From Oscillospiraceae bacterium (GTDB lineage: Bacteria; Bacillota; Clostridia; Oscillospirales; Oscillospiraceae), in assembly GCA_017439425.1 (NCBI GenBank), contig JAFSJE010000077.1, forward strand, positions 1-64,000: DNA of 64,000 nt, written 5' to 3'. The notes below the pieces were generated by a model. That model ran no database searches, had not been told where the DNA came from, and was given only the letters and a program-made list of their open reading frames with translations. How positions within the stretch are numbered: position 1 is the first letter of the stretch; each line of letters opens with the position of its first letter. Of this stretch, positions 7,330 through 15,521 are shown piece by piece. The position numbers were made by a program, and so were the translations under genes.

Positions 7330-7800
7330 ATGAAATTTTTAGATGAACTCAAGAAAATCACCCGCCCCTACGATGAGGAGGATGAGGAATTTGAGGATTT
7401 CAGCCCCCGTACCCCTGAGCGCGTGCCCGTAACGCCCCGTACGGCTGCACCCCAGCGCACCTTTGTGAGCGATAACTTCAATCAGGAGAAAAGGGACAAT
7501 AAGGTCGTTAACATCCACGCCACGACTCAGCTTCAGGTCGTGCTCGTAGCGCCCGAGCGCTTTGAGACAGCCGCCGAGATCGCGGATCACCTGCGCGAGA
7601 AGCGCACCGTAGTCCTTAACCTTGAGAAGACGAGCAAGGAGATCTCCCGCCGCCTCCTCGACTTTCTCTCCGGCGTCGCCTATGCGCAGGACGGAAAGAT
7701 CAAAAAGGTCGCGGTAAATACCTATCTGATTACCCCGTACAACGTCGATCTGATGGGCGACCTGCTCGATGAGCTTGAAAATAACGGCTTGTATTTTTAA
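7330..7800 (+). CDS. sepF: Cell division protein SepF
   Basis: SepF bundles FtsZ filaments and ties them to the membrane. The 156-residue protein starts MKFLDELKKIT, a short amphipathic helix typical of its membrane anchor, then an acidic disordered linker, then the folded domain with RTVVLNLEKTS and RLLDFLSGVAYA, ending in YLITPYNVDL. It has its own promoter and is followed by divIVA after 28 bases. The ylmE/yggS-type gene often found beside sepF is absent here. Confidence 0.93.
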   Translation: MKFLDELKKITRPYDEEDEEFEDFSPRTPERVPVTPRTAAPQRTFVSDNFNQEKRDNKVVNIHATTQLQVVLVAPERFETAAEIADHLREKRTVVLNLEKTSKEISRRLLDFLSGVAYAQDGKIKKVAVNTYLITPYNVDLMGDLLDELENNGLYF

Positions 7801-7828
7801 CAGAGAATAACACAGGAGGGATATAGAT

Positions 7829-8593
7829 ATGCTGACACCCCAGGATATTCAGGATAAGGAATTCTCGAAGGCAGTGTTCGGCGGCTACGATATGGCGGCT
7901 GTCGATGATTTCCTAGAGGAGCTTGGAAACGATTACGCCGCTCTTTACAAGGATAACGCGGTTCTCAAGGGAAAGATAAAGGTGCTCGTCGACAAGGTCG
8001 AGGAGTATCGCTCCACGGAGGACAGCATGCGCCTCGCGCTTTCCTCCGCACAGAAGATGGCGGACGATATGATGGCCGAGACTCAGGCTAAGTGCGACGC
8101 GCTCATAGCCGATGCCGAAAAGACTGCCGCCGCAAAGAGAGCGAACGCAGAGCGCGATATCACCGCGGAGAGCGTCAAGCTCAACGCCGCAAAGCGCGAG
8201 ACCGAGGCGTTCATTGACTCCGCAAAGAAGCTCATCGCCAAGTTCGGCGAGGCTCTTGACAAGGCCGGCAGCGAGCTTGATCTCGAGCAGATACCGGTTG
8301 CCGCGCCCGCAGCTCATGACGAGCCCGTATTCAGCCCGGAGCCCGAGCGAAACGTAAAGCAGGCGGTAAAGATCGCCGAACCCGAGGAGAGCTCCTCGAG
8401 CATTGAGGACTTCGTTCAGGATGTTATGCAGGGCGGTGCCGAGGATAATCTCGACGAAACAAAGCGCGTGCCCGATCTCTCCGCCGCGCTTGACGATACC
8501 AAGATCTGGACGGATGAGGACGAGGAGACCACCCCGCGCCCCAAGTTCAACTTTGACGATCTCCAGTTCGGCAAGAATGTCAATAAAGACTGA
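7829..8593 (+). CDS. divIVA: DivIVA-type coiled-coil division/polarity protein
   Basis: DivIVA-family proteins bind negatively curved membrane at poles and septa. The start MLTPQDIQDKEFSKAVFGGYD is the conserved membrane-binding domain, with VDDFLEEL following. A long alpha-helical coiled coil covers about residues 30-160. The C-terminal 90 residues are acidic and likely disordered. At 254 residues it is within the family range. A strong AGGAGGG ribosome site precedes it. The pairing with sepF and ileS-lspA is the standard Firmicute order. A hairpin follows its stop. Confidence 0.9.
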   Translation: MLTPQDIQDKEFSKAVFGGYDMAAVDDFLEELGNDYAALYKDNAVLKGKIKVLVDKVEEYRSTEDSMRLALSSAQKMADDMMAETQAKCDALIADAEKTAAAKRANAERDITAESVKLNAAKRETEAFIDSAKKLIAKFGEALDKAGSELDLEQIPVAAPAAHDEPVFSPEPERNVKQAVKIAEPEESSSSIEDFVQDVMQGGAEDNLDETKRVPDLSAALDDTKIWTDEDEETTPRPKFNFDDLQFGKNVNKD

Positions 8594-8603
8594 AAAAGCT
8601 TTT

Positions 8604-8624
8604 AGCGGGGGTTTTGCCCCCGCT
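8604..8624 (+). terminator. Hairpin between divIVA and ileS
   Basis: AGCGGGGG and CCCCCGCT pair perfectly around TTTTG. It lacks a strong T-run (GAGTTTCG follows), so it may be a partial terminator, letting some transcripts continue into ileS. Confidence 0.5.
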
Positions 8625-8667
8625 GAGTTTCGTACATAAAGATAGATAAGGAAGGAACTTTCAAGGA

Positions 8668-11433
8668 ATGGATTACAACGCGACCCTGAATCTGCCGAAG
8701 ACCGAATTCCCGATGCGTGCCGGTCTGCCCGCGCGCGAGCCGGGAATGCTTGAAAACTGGTATAAGCTCGATCTCTACCACGAGATGCTCAAGAGAAACG
8801 AGGGTAAGCCCAGCTTTATCCTCCACGACGGCCCTCCGTTCTCCAACGGACACCTCCACATGGGCCACGCGCTCAACAAATCGATCAAGGATTTCATCGT
8901 CCGCTATAAGTCGATGGCGGGCTATAAGGCGCCCTTCACTCCCGGCTGGGATAACCACGGAATGCCTATCGAGAGCGCCATCATAAAGCAGCAGAAGCTT
9001 AACCGCAAGGCAATGACCATCCCCGAATTCCGCACCGCCTGCCACGAGTTTGCGCAGAACTTCGTAAACATCCAGCGCGATGAGTTCAAGCGCCTTGGCT
9101 TTGTCGGCGATTGGGATCTGCCTTACCTCACAATGGAGCCGAAGTTCGAGGCCGAGGAGGTCAAGGTGTTCGGCAAGATGTATGAGAAGGGCTACATCTA
9201 CAAGGGCAAAAAGCCCGTCTATTGGTGCCCCTCCGACGAGACCGCTCTCGCCGAGGCTGAAATCGAGTACAAGGACGATAAGGTCACCACGATTTTCGTC
9301 AAGTTCCGTGTTACCGACGATAAGGGACTGCTCGGCGGAATCGACCTCAGCAACACCTATTTCGTGATCTGGACGACTACAACATGGACTATCCCCGGCA
9401 ACCTCGCAATCTGCCTGAATCCGGGCCTTGAATACTGCGTTGTCGAGGCGTCGAACGGCGAAAACTATATCATGGCGCAGGAGCTCTGCGACAGCGTTCT
9501 CAAAAAGGCGGGACTTGAGAGAGTCAAAACTCTTGCCGCGTTCAAGGGCGCAGAGATGGAGCTTATGACCGCTCGCCATCCGCTCTTCGAGCGCGATTCC
9601 CTCGTCATTCTCGGCGAACACGTCACTCTCGACGCCGGTACCGGCTGCGTTCACACCGCGCCCGCCTACGGCGCGGACGACTACAATGTCTGCCGTAAAT
9701 ATCCGCAGATCCCGTCCGGCCGCGACCTTGTTGTAAATGTTGACGATAACGGCCGCTTCAACGCAGCCGCCGGCAAGTACGAGGGCCTCAAGGTTCTCGA
9801 GGCGCACGCGCCCATCTTTGCTGACCTCGTCGCCGCGAACGCGATCCTCGCCTCCGAGGACATCGTACACAGCTATCCGCACTGCTGGAGATGCAAAAAT
9901 CCGATCATCTTCCGCGCCACCGACCAGTGGTTCTGCTCCGTCGACGCCTTCAAGAACGAGGCTGTCGCCGCCGCGGAGAGCGTAAAGTGGCTGCCTGAGT
10001 GGGGCTGCGAGCGCATCTCCGGAATGATTCGCGAGCGCGCAGACTGGTGCATCTCGCGCCAGCGCCACTGGGGTCTGCCGATCCCCGTATTCTACTGCGA
10101 GGACTGCGGCAAGCCCGTCTGCACCACCGAAACGATCAATAAAATCAGCGAGATCTTCCGCGCCGAGGGCTCGAACGCCTGGTTTATCAAGGAAGCAAGC
10201 GAGCTCCTGCCCGAGGGCTTTGCCTGCCCGCACTGCGGCGGCAAGACCTTCACGAAGGAGACAGACACACTCGACGGCTGGTTTGATTCCGGCTCTACCC
10301 ATATCGCGTCCATGGAGCTTGACGCTCCCGGCTGCTGGCCCGCCGACCTCTATATGGAGGGCGGAGATCAGTACCGCGGCTGGTTCCAGTCCTCGCTTCT
10401 CACCGCTGTCGCCGTAAAGGGCAAGGCGCCGTACCGCACCGTTCTGACCCACGGCTGGACTGTCGACGGCGAGGGCAAGCAGATGCACAAGTCCCTCGGT
10501 AACGGCGTCGCTCCCGAGGACGTAATAAAGAAATACGGCGCAGACCTCGTCCGCCTCTGGGCAGCAAGCGCAGACTACCGCCAGGATATGCGCGTGAGCG
10601 AGAATATCCTCAAGCAGCTCTCCGATAAGTACCTCAAGATCCGCAACACCGCTCGCTACATCCTCGGCAACCTCGACGGCTTCGATCCGAACGCCGCTCT
10701 CGGCTATGACGAGATGCTCCCGCTTGACAAGTGGGCGCTCGGCGCGGTTGAGGAGCTCAGGGCGAAGTGCATCGCAGCATACGATAAGTATGAGTTCCAC
10801 GCGGTGAGCTACGCGATCCACAATTTCTGCGTTGTCGAGATGTCGAGCTTCTATCTCGACGTCATCAAGGACCGCCTCTACTGCGACGGCAAGGATTCTG
10901 TTTCCCGCAGAAGCGCCCAGACCGCAATCTGGACTATCCTCGACGAGATGGTGCGCCTCGTCGCGCCGATCCTCGCCTTCACTGCCGATGAGATTTGGCT
11001 CGCCATGCCTCACAAGGCCGGCGACGATGTGAGAAACGTCGCCCTTAACGATATGCCGGCGGCGCATCCCGAGTGGGTGCTCTCCGACGAGGATAAGGAG
11101 AAGTGGGGCTTTGCGCTTACCCTGCGCGGAGAGGCGCTCAAGGCGCTCGAGGAAAAGCGCGCCGACAAGACCATCGGCAAGCCGCTCGACGCTGAGATCG
11201 AAGTCACCCTCACCGAGGACGAGAAGTCTAAGCTCGATACCTATAACCTCGACCTTGCGGAGCTGTTTATAGTGAGCCGCGTCGACGTCTCCGTCGGCGA
11301 GCATGGAGTAAATGCCGAGCCCTGCGATAACGAGAAGTGCCCGCGCTGCTGGAGAAGAGACCGCTCTGTCGGAGAGGTAAAGGCGCACCCCGAGCTCTGC
11401 AGAAGATGCGCCGAGGTTGTCTACCCCGACTGA
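8668..11433 (+). CDS. ileS: Isoleucyl-tRNA synthetase
   Basis: Charges tRNA-Ile. The 921-residue class I enzyme has the HMGH signature at 64-67 and the second signature at 605-609 as QMHKS followed by LGN, in place of the textbook KMSKS; the second Lys (608) that contacts ATP is kept. A C-terminal zinc finger is present (CPRCWRR and CRRCAE). The editing insertion lies between the two halves of the catalytic core. It follows divIVA by 74 bases and precedes lspA. I see no T-box leader before it, unlike many Firmicute ileS genes. The whole gene avoids TTA, CTA and TCA codons, a sign of strong expression bias. Confidence 0.97.
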   Translation: MDYNATLNLPKTEFPMRAGLPAREPGMLENWYKLDLYHEMLKRNEGKPSFILHDGPPFSNGHLHMGHALNKSIKDFIVRYKSMAGYKAPFTPGWDNHGMPIESAIIKQQKLNRKAMTIPEFRTACHEFAQNFVNIQRDEFKRLGFVGDWDLPYLTMEPKFEAEEVKVFGKMYEKGYIYKGKKPVYWCPSDETALAEAEIEYKDDKVTTIFVKFRVTDDKGLLGGIDLSNTYFVIWTTTTWTIPGNLAICLNPGLEYCVVEASNGENYIMAQELCDSVLKKAGLERVKTLAAFKGAEMELMTARHPLFERDSLVILGEHVTLDAGTGCVHTAPAYGADDYNVCRKYPQIPSGRDLVVNVDDNGRFNAAAGKYEGLKVLEAHAPIFADLVAANAILASEDIVHSYPHCWRCKNPIIFRATDQWFCSVDAFKNEAVAAAESVKWLPEWGCERISGMIRERADWCISRQRHWGLPIPVFYCEDCGKPVCTTETINKISEIFRAEGSNAWFIKEASELLPEGFACPHCGGKTFTKETDTLDGWFDSGSTHIASMELDAPGCWPADLYMEGGDQYRGWFQSSLLTAVAVKGKAPYRTVLTHGWTVDGEGKQMHKSLGNGVAPEDVIKKYGADLVRLWAASADYRQDMRVSENILKQLSDKYLKIRNTARYILGNLDGFDPNAALGYDEMLPLDKWALGAVEELRAKCIAAYDKYEFHAVSYAIHNFCVVEMSSFYLDVIKDRLYCDGKDSVSRRSAQTAIWTILDEMVRLVAPILAFTADEIWLAMPHKAGDDVRNVALNDMPAAHPEWVLSDEDKEKWGFALTLRGEALKALEEKRADKTIGKPLDAEIEVTLTEDEKSKLDTYNLDLAELFIVSRVDVSVGEHGVNAEPCDNEKCPRCWRRDRSVGEVKAHPELCRRCAEVVYPD

Positions 11434-11451
11434 TAAAAAACGGAGTTTTCG

Positions 11452-11925
11452 ATGGAGTACATTCTTATCGCCCTTGCCGCCTGCTTTCTCGATCAGCTTG
11501 TGAAGTTTCTCGTTGCGAGCAATTTCGACTGGAACGACTCGATAACGCTTATTCCGGGGCTTCTCAGCATCACAAAGCGTGCGAATACCGGCATGGCGCT
11601 CAGTATGCTCGAGGGCAAAACGCTCTTTCTCGGCATCGTCAGCGCAGTTGTCAGCGTGGTGCTGATCGTGATAATCCTGCGCTGGAAGCTGCCAAAGTGG
11701 GAGAGACTCAGCATCGCCTGCGTGCTCGGCGGCGCTCTCGGAAATATGATCGACAGGCTCTTTTTCGGCTATGTTGTGGATATGATCGACGTGCGTATCT
11801 TTACCTTCAACGTTGCGGATGCGTTCATCACCTGCGGCGCGGCGGCATTCGTCATTCTCTATCTCATCCGCAGCATAAAAGAGGAAAAAGAGGGCAAAAG
11901 CGGGGATAAAAACGGTGAAAACTGA
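11452..11925 (+). CDS. lspA: Lipoprotein signal peptidase LspA
   Basis: Cleaves the signal peptide of lipidated prolipoproteins in the membrane. Four hydrophobic segments are visible in 157 residues. The catalytic aspartates lie in GNMIDR (Asp101) and FNVADAF (Asp123). It follows ileS by 18 bases and overlaps rluD. The many lipoproteins in this window (for example at 23325, 27284, 33357, 34368, 45124 and 59630) would be its substrates. Confidence 0.95.
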   Translation: MEYILIALAACFLDQLVKFLVASNFDWNDSITLIPGLLSITKRANTGMALSMLEGKTLFLGIVSAVVSVVLIVIILRWKLPKWERLSIACVLGGALGNMIDRLFFGYVVDMIDVRIFTFNVADAFITCGAAAFVILYLIRSIKEEKEGKSGDKNGEN

Positions 11926-12817
11926 GATAATCTCTAATAAAAAAGGCGTCCGGTTGGACGCCTTTTTGGCTGAGAGCCTGCCCGATTTATCGCGCAGCTT
12001 CATCACGAAGCTCATTGAGGACGGGCTCGTCACGAAAAACGGAAAAGCGCTCAAAAAGAGCTATAAGACCGAGAATGGTGACGTTTTTGAGGTCGATATC
12101 CCCGCGCCGGAGCCGCTTAAGGTCGAGGCGGAGGATATTCCGCTCGACGTTGTCTACGAGGACGACGATCTCATCGTGATAAACAAGCCGAAGGGCATGG
12201 TCGTCCACCCTGCGCCGGGTCACTCCGGCGGCACGCTCGTGAACGCGCTAATGGCGCACTGCGGCGATTCGCTCTCAGGCATAAACGGCGTAATACGCCC
12301 GGGAATAGTCCACCGCATAGATAAGGACACCTCGGGGCTGCTGATCGCCGCAAAAAACGACGCCGCACACGCGTATCTTGCCGAGCAGCTCAAGGATCAC
12401 TCGCTCTCGCGCACCTATGAATGTGTGGTTATCGGCAATATGAAGGAGGAGCGCGGCACCGTTGACGCACCGATAGGCCGCCATCCGACCGACAGGAAAA
12501 AGCAGTGCGTTACCGAGAAAAATTCGCGCTCTGCCGTGACCCATTGGGAGGTAATCGCGCGCTATCCGGGCTATACCCATCTGAGATGCCGCCTTGAAAC
12601 GGGGAGAACGCACCAGATCAGAGTCCATATGGCGTTCATTGGTCACCCGATTCTGGGTGATACGGTCTACGGCGCGAAAAAAGCGGTCGCGTGGCTCGAG
12701 GGTCAGTGCCTCCATGCTAAAAAACTGCGTTTCCGCCACCCGAAAACGGGCGAGGAGATGGAGCTTGAATGCCCGCTGCCGGACTATTTCGAGGAAACGC
12801 TCAGAAGAATAAAGTAA
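11915..12817 (+). CDS. rluD: 23S rRNA pseudouridine synthase, RluD family
   Basis: Makes pseudouridine in RNA, most likely in 23S rRNA helix 69. An N-terminal S4 RNA-binding domain (RLDAFLAESLPDLSRS) leads to the catalytic domain with HRIDKDTSG; Asp136 is the catalytic residue. The C-terminal GRTHQIRVHMA motif is typical. The start is a GTG at 11915 that overlaps the end of lspA by 11 bases. Length 300 fits the family. Which exact uridines it modifies cannot be read from the sequence, so the name is at family level. Confidence 0.92.
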   Translation: MKTEIISNKKGVRLDAFLAESLPDLSRSFITKLIEDGLVTKNGKALKKSYKTENGDVFEVDIPAPEPLKVEAEDIPLDVVYEDDDLIVINKPKGMVVHPAPGHSGGTLVNALMAHCGDSLSGINGVIRPGIVHRIDKDTSGLLIAAKNDAAHAYLAEQLKDHSLSRTYECVVIGNMKEERGTVDAPIGRHPTDRKKQCVTEKNSRSAVTHWEVIARYPGYTHLRCRLETGRTHQIRVHMAFIGHPILGDTVYGAKKAVAWLEGQCLHAKKLRFRHPKTGEEMELECPLPDYFEETLRRIK

Positions 12818-12847
12818 ACCCGACTGATTTTTCAGCCGGGTTTTTGT
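12817..12847 (+). terminator. Terminator after rluD
   Basis: AACCCG-ACTG and CAG-CCGGGTT form an imperfect stem closing on ATTTTT, followed by TTTTTG. It lies between convergent genes and ends the housekeeping operon. Confidence 0.75.
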
Positions 12848-13686
12848 TATTTCACAAAATCGAGAACCTGTTCGCCGTCGCGGAAGCCCTTGTAGTATAG
12901 ACTCAGCAGCGCCGCCTTGTCGCGTGTGAGCGTGTCCACGCCGCAGGTGTCGTCCGGCGCCAGAATCAGCACCTTGCCCATCTTTTCAAGCTCTTTTGCC
13001 TCCTGAACGGAAGCGTTGTAGCGGGGCGCACGGAGTATGAGGTTTTTTGCGGCAAGCGGATATTTCCTGCGAATGAGCGAGGCGAAAAGCTCATCCTTGC
13101 CGACCTGCCGCGGTCTGTCCTTCGGCTTCGAGAGGAGAACTATCACCTTGTCGCAGCCAAGCTCCAGCGCCTTTACCACCGGAACGGGATCGGCAAGCGC
13201 GCCGTCAAAATAGCGCCTGCCGCCTATCGGATAGGGCTTGCAGATGAAGGGGATGGCGCTCGAGGCCTTCATAATATCGTAGTTGTTGCGCGAGATGTCG
13301 GACTTTGTAAAATACTTAGGTATGCCGCTGTCGGCGTCCGAGGCGACTACGATGAATTCCGCGGGATTTGCCGCGATTGCGTCATAGTCGAGAGGAAACT
13401 CGCCGTCCTCGTTCGAGAGGATGGAGTAGGGGTAGTCGAGATTGATGTAGGAGCCGAGGCGGGCAAAATTTCCCATGCTCATGTACTCCTTGCGGAAGGT
13501 GTACTCCGTGTAAAAGGTGAGGAGCCTGCCGCGCTGAGAGGCGAGGTAGGTCGCAAGATTCGCGCTTCCGGCGCTCACTCCGATGCAGAGGTCAGCCTTA
13601 ACGCCCTCGTCCATAATTCTGTCGAGCACGCCGGCGGAGTAGATATCCCTGAGGCCGCCGCCGACGTCAACTATTCCGAGCTTCAT
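12847..13686 (-). CDS. Patatin-like phospholipase
   Basis: An alpha/beta serine lipid hydrolase of the patatin group. GGGLRD near residue 9 forms the oxyanion site, GVSAG (36-40) carries the nucleophile Ser38, and DGALADP places the catalytic Asp at 161. Length is 279 residues, with no signal peptide, so it is cytoplasmic or membrane-associated. I start it at the ATG at 13686, which overlaps the previous stop as ATGA, rather than at an earlier in-frame start that lies inside the upstream gene. It is the last gene of the leftward methionine-sulfoxide repair operon; trimming damaged membrane lipids would suit an oxidative-stress role, but that is inference. Confidence 0.88.
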   Translation of the reverse strand: MKLGIVDVGGGLRDIYSAGVLDRIMDEGVKADLCIGVSAGSANLATYLASQRGRLLTFYTEYTFRKEYMSMGNFARLGSYINLDYPYSILSNEDGEFPLDYDAIAANPAEFIVVASDADSGIPKYFTKSDISRNNYDIMKASSAIPFICKPYPIGGRRYFDGALADPVPVVKALELGCDKVIVLLSKPKDRPRQVGKDELFASLIRRKYPLAAKNLILRAPRYNASVQEAKELEKMGKVLILAPDDTCGVDTLTRDKAALLSLYYKGFRDGEQVLDFVK

Positions 13687-14039
13687 TGTTTTTTCGCTTC
13701 CTTGGTTTTGAATGATTTTCTCTCGCGGCACAGCTCCTTGTAAAGCGCGGCGACAGTCCAGCCCATGTTCGTGGGCGTGGAGACCGCCTTCAGAGAGCCG
13801 ATTCCGGCGCTTCTGAGGCTTACGAGCGCCGCGTCGAGCTCCTTTGAGGAGATTCCGTGAAAGATTATGAGGTTTTCGGGTATTTTTTCGCCCGCTTTGA
13901 ACCTGCCCTGCAGTATTTCGCCGACTGTCGAGCCGGTTTTACTCTCGTCGAGCGCGAGAACGGGCAGACTGAGAGCCGATTTTATCGCCTCGAGGTCGCC
14001 TTCGGCGGCGACGATGGCGCATTTACTGAGCGTAATCAT
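13683..14039 (-). CDS. DUF3783-type small protein
   Basis: 118 residues, resembling the DUF3783 family: an N-terminal part with ALDESKTGSTV, then IIFHGISSKELDAAL and KAVSTPTNMGWTV, ending in a basic tail. Function is unknown. It overlaps msrA by 17 bases at its 5' end and the patatin gene by 4 bases at its 3' end, so it is clearly part of the same translationally coupled operon. No membrane segment is seen. The family name is from motif memory. Confidence 0.7.
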   Translation of the reverse strand: MITLSKCAIVAAEGDLEAIKSALSLPVLALDESKTGSTVGEILQGRFKAGEKIPENLIIFHGISSKELDAALVSLRSAGIGSLKAVSTPTNMGWTVAALYKELCRERKSFKTKEAKKQ

Positions 14040-14538
14040 TTGGGTCGACCCCCTTTACCCAATCAATGGCACTGAGGGGAACGTGGCAGTAGCCGCCGGG
14101 ATTCTTGTCGAGGTACTTCTGATGGTACTCCTCGGCGGTGTAGAAGTTTCTGAGCGGCGCGCACTCCGTTACGACGGGGAGATTGCAGCTCTCTGCAAGC
14201 TTTGAGAGCTCCTCGCGGATTATCGGCTCGTCGGCTGGGTCGGTAAAGTATACGCCGGTGCGGTACTGATTGCCGACGTCGTGACCCTGGCGGTCAAGCA
14301 CGGTCGGGTCGATGATGCGGAAGAAAAGGCGCAGCAGAGCGCGGAGCGGGAGCGAATCGCCGTAGACCACCTTGACGGTCTCGGCGTAGCCCGTGTCGCC
14401 CTTTTTGACAAGTGCATAGTAAGGATTGTCGACCCTGCCGTTGGCGAAGCCGACCTCGGTGGAAAGCACGCCGCGGATATTGTCACAGTATTTCTGAACT
14501 CCCCAGTAGCAGCCGCCGGCGAGATAAATTTCCTTCAT
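14023..14538 (-). CDS. msrA: Peptide methionine (S)-S-oxide reductase MsrA
   Basis: Reduces S-epimers of methionine sulfoxide in proteins. LAGGCYWG holds the catalytic Cys10; the usual Phe of the GCFWG motif is Tyr here, a common variant. The body (GDTGYAETVKVVY, FFRIIDPT, GHDVGNQYRTGVYF) is canonical and the length of 171 is normal. It overlaps the GAF-type reductase upstream by 4 bases (ATGA) and the DUF3783 gene downstream by 17. With its neighbour it covers protein-bound S-sulfoxide plus free R-sulfoxide. Confidence 0.95.
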   Translation of the reverse strand: MKEIYLAGGCYWGVQKYCDNIRGVLSTEVGFANGRVDNPYYALVKKGDTGYAETVKVVYGDSLPLRALLRLFFRIIDPTVLDRQGHDVGNQYRTGVYFTDPADEPIIREELSKLAESCNLPVVTECAPLRNFYTAEEYHQKYLDKNPGGYCHVPLSAIDWVKGVDPNDYAQ

Positions 14539-14969
14539 GAGAGCACCTCGAATTCCTTTGCAATCGCCTCAAAGAGCGCTAAATCATCCTCGTTAAAGCG
14601 CCCAAGAACCGGCGAATCTATGTCGAGAACGGCGAAGATCTCGCCGTTTTTGTTCCTTACCGGCACCACGACCTCGCTTCGCGACGCGCTGTCGCAGGCG
14701 ATGTGCCCCGGAAAAGCGTGAACGTCCGGCACAAGCTGGCTCCTGCCCGCGTCAAGCGCCGTTCCGCATACGCCCCTGCCGCGCTTTATTCGGGTGCAGG
14801 CGACCTTGCCCTGAAAGGGGCCGAGCACGAGATCACCGCCAACTACGCGGTAGAAGCCCGCCCAGTTGAGGTCGGGCAGAGAATAGAATATCGCGGCGGA
14901 GGTGTTTGCCATCGCAACGATGGGATCAGTTTCGCCGTCGAGAATCGAGCGCACCTGCTTTACTAACAT
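14535..14969 (-). CDS. Free methionine-(R)-sulfoxide reductase, GAF type
   Basis: A 144-residue GAF-domain enzyme of the fRMsr (MsrC/YtsP-like) type, which reduces free methionine-R-sulfoxide. The three conserved cysteines are present: Cys58 in GKVACTR, Cys68 in GVCGTA and Cys92 in HIACDSAS. LGPFQGK and DVHAFPGH are also diagnostic. The gene starts one base after the Rrf2 regulator stop and overlaps msrA by four bases. It is cytoplasmic and would rely on thioredoxin. Confidence 0.9.
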   Translation of the reverse strand: MLVKQVRSILDGETDPIVAMANTSAAIFYSLPDLNWAGFYRVVGGDLVLGPFQGKVACTRIKRGRGVCGTALDAGRSQLVPDVHAFPGHIACDSASRSEVVVPVRNKNGEIFAVLDIDSPVLGRFNEDDLALFEAIAKEFEVLS

Positions 14970-14970
14970 C

Positions 14971-15402
14971 TCAAATCACCCAATCATTTCCGGTATTCGG
15001 CTCGCCCATCAGGTCGCGAAGCGTGTAGCCGTCAAAAAAGTCGTTAATGAGCTTGTAGAGCTTTTCCCACATAGGCTTTGTGCGGCAATCCGGCATTCTG
15101 CGGCACTCCTTTGCATCGGCGGAGAGGCAGGCGACCGGCGTGAGATCGCCCTCAGTAAGGCGAAGAATATCGCCCACGACGTAATCCTCCGGCGCCCGGG
15201 TGAGGCGATAGCCGCCGCCCTTGCCGCGCACTCCGTCCACAAGTCCGGCGCGCACGAGAGCCTTTATGATGCTCTCGAGATACTTTTCACTTATCTCCTG
15301 CCGCTCTGCAATATCGCGCAGAGGGATGTAGCCCTTGCCGGTGTGCTCCGCAAGGTCGAGCATAACGCGAAGCGCATAGCGCCCTTTCGTGCTGATAAGC
15401 AT
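14971..15402 (-). CDS. Rrf2-family transcriptional regulator
   Basis: A 143-residue winged-helix regulator starting MLISTKGRYALRVMLDLAEH, the standard Rrf2/IscR beginning. GLVDGVRGKGGGYRL is the wing. Three cysteines (92, 100, 106, in CLSADAKEC and PDC) sit where IscR-like members bind an Fe-S cluster, so it probably senses redox or iron-sulfur state. I chose the ATG at 15402 because AGAGGG lies 8 bases before it; earlier starts lack a ribosome site. It heads a five-gene leftward operon with fRMsr, msrA, DUF3783 and patatin, and likely controls that operon and itself. Confidence 0.92.
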   Translation of the reverse strand: MLISTKGRYALRVMLDLAEHTGKGYIPLRDIAERQEISEKYLESIIKALVRAGLVDGVRGKGGGYRLTRAPEDYVVGDILRLTEGDLTPVACLSADAKECRRMPDCRTKPMWEKLYKLINDFFDGYTLRDLMGEPNTGNDWVI

Positions 15403-15479
15403 AGTAAAAACCCTCTTTCCGCATAGGATTATAGCATAAAAGGAAATCAAGGGCAAGCCCAAATATCATTAAGATAATA

Positions 15480-15503
15480 GCGAGCGATCAATGAATCGCC
15501 CGC
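15480..15503 (-). terminator. Terminator after the OmpR-type two-component genes
   Basis: GCGGGCGAT and ATCGCTCGC (minus strand) form a 9-bp stem with one wobble around a 6-base loop just past the kinase stop at 15522. The T-tract is weak. Confidence 0.5.
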
Positions 15504-15521
15504 TTTTATTTCAACATATTA

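Noticed and set aside
8594..8667. T-box leader for ileS
   Set aside because: The 74-base gap is too short and has no GGGTGGNACC-type motif.
8602..12054. 1150-codon open frame on the minus strand opposite ileS and lspA
   Set aside because: Codon-aligned shadow of ileS caused by the lack of TTA, CTA and TCA codons; composition is not protein-like and the plus-strand genes are certain.
13687..13731. Longer start for the patatin gene
   Set aside because: Lies in the upstream DUF3783 gene; the ATGA overlap at 13686 gives the normal MKLGIVDVGGG start.
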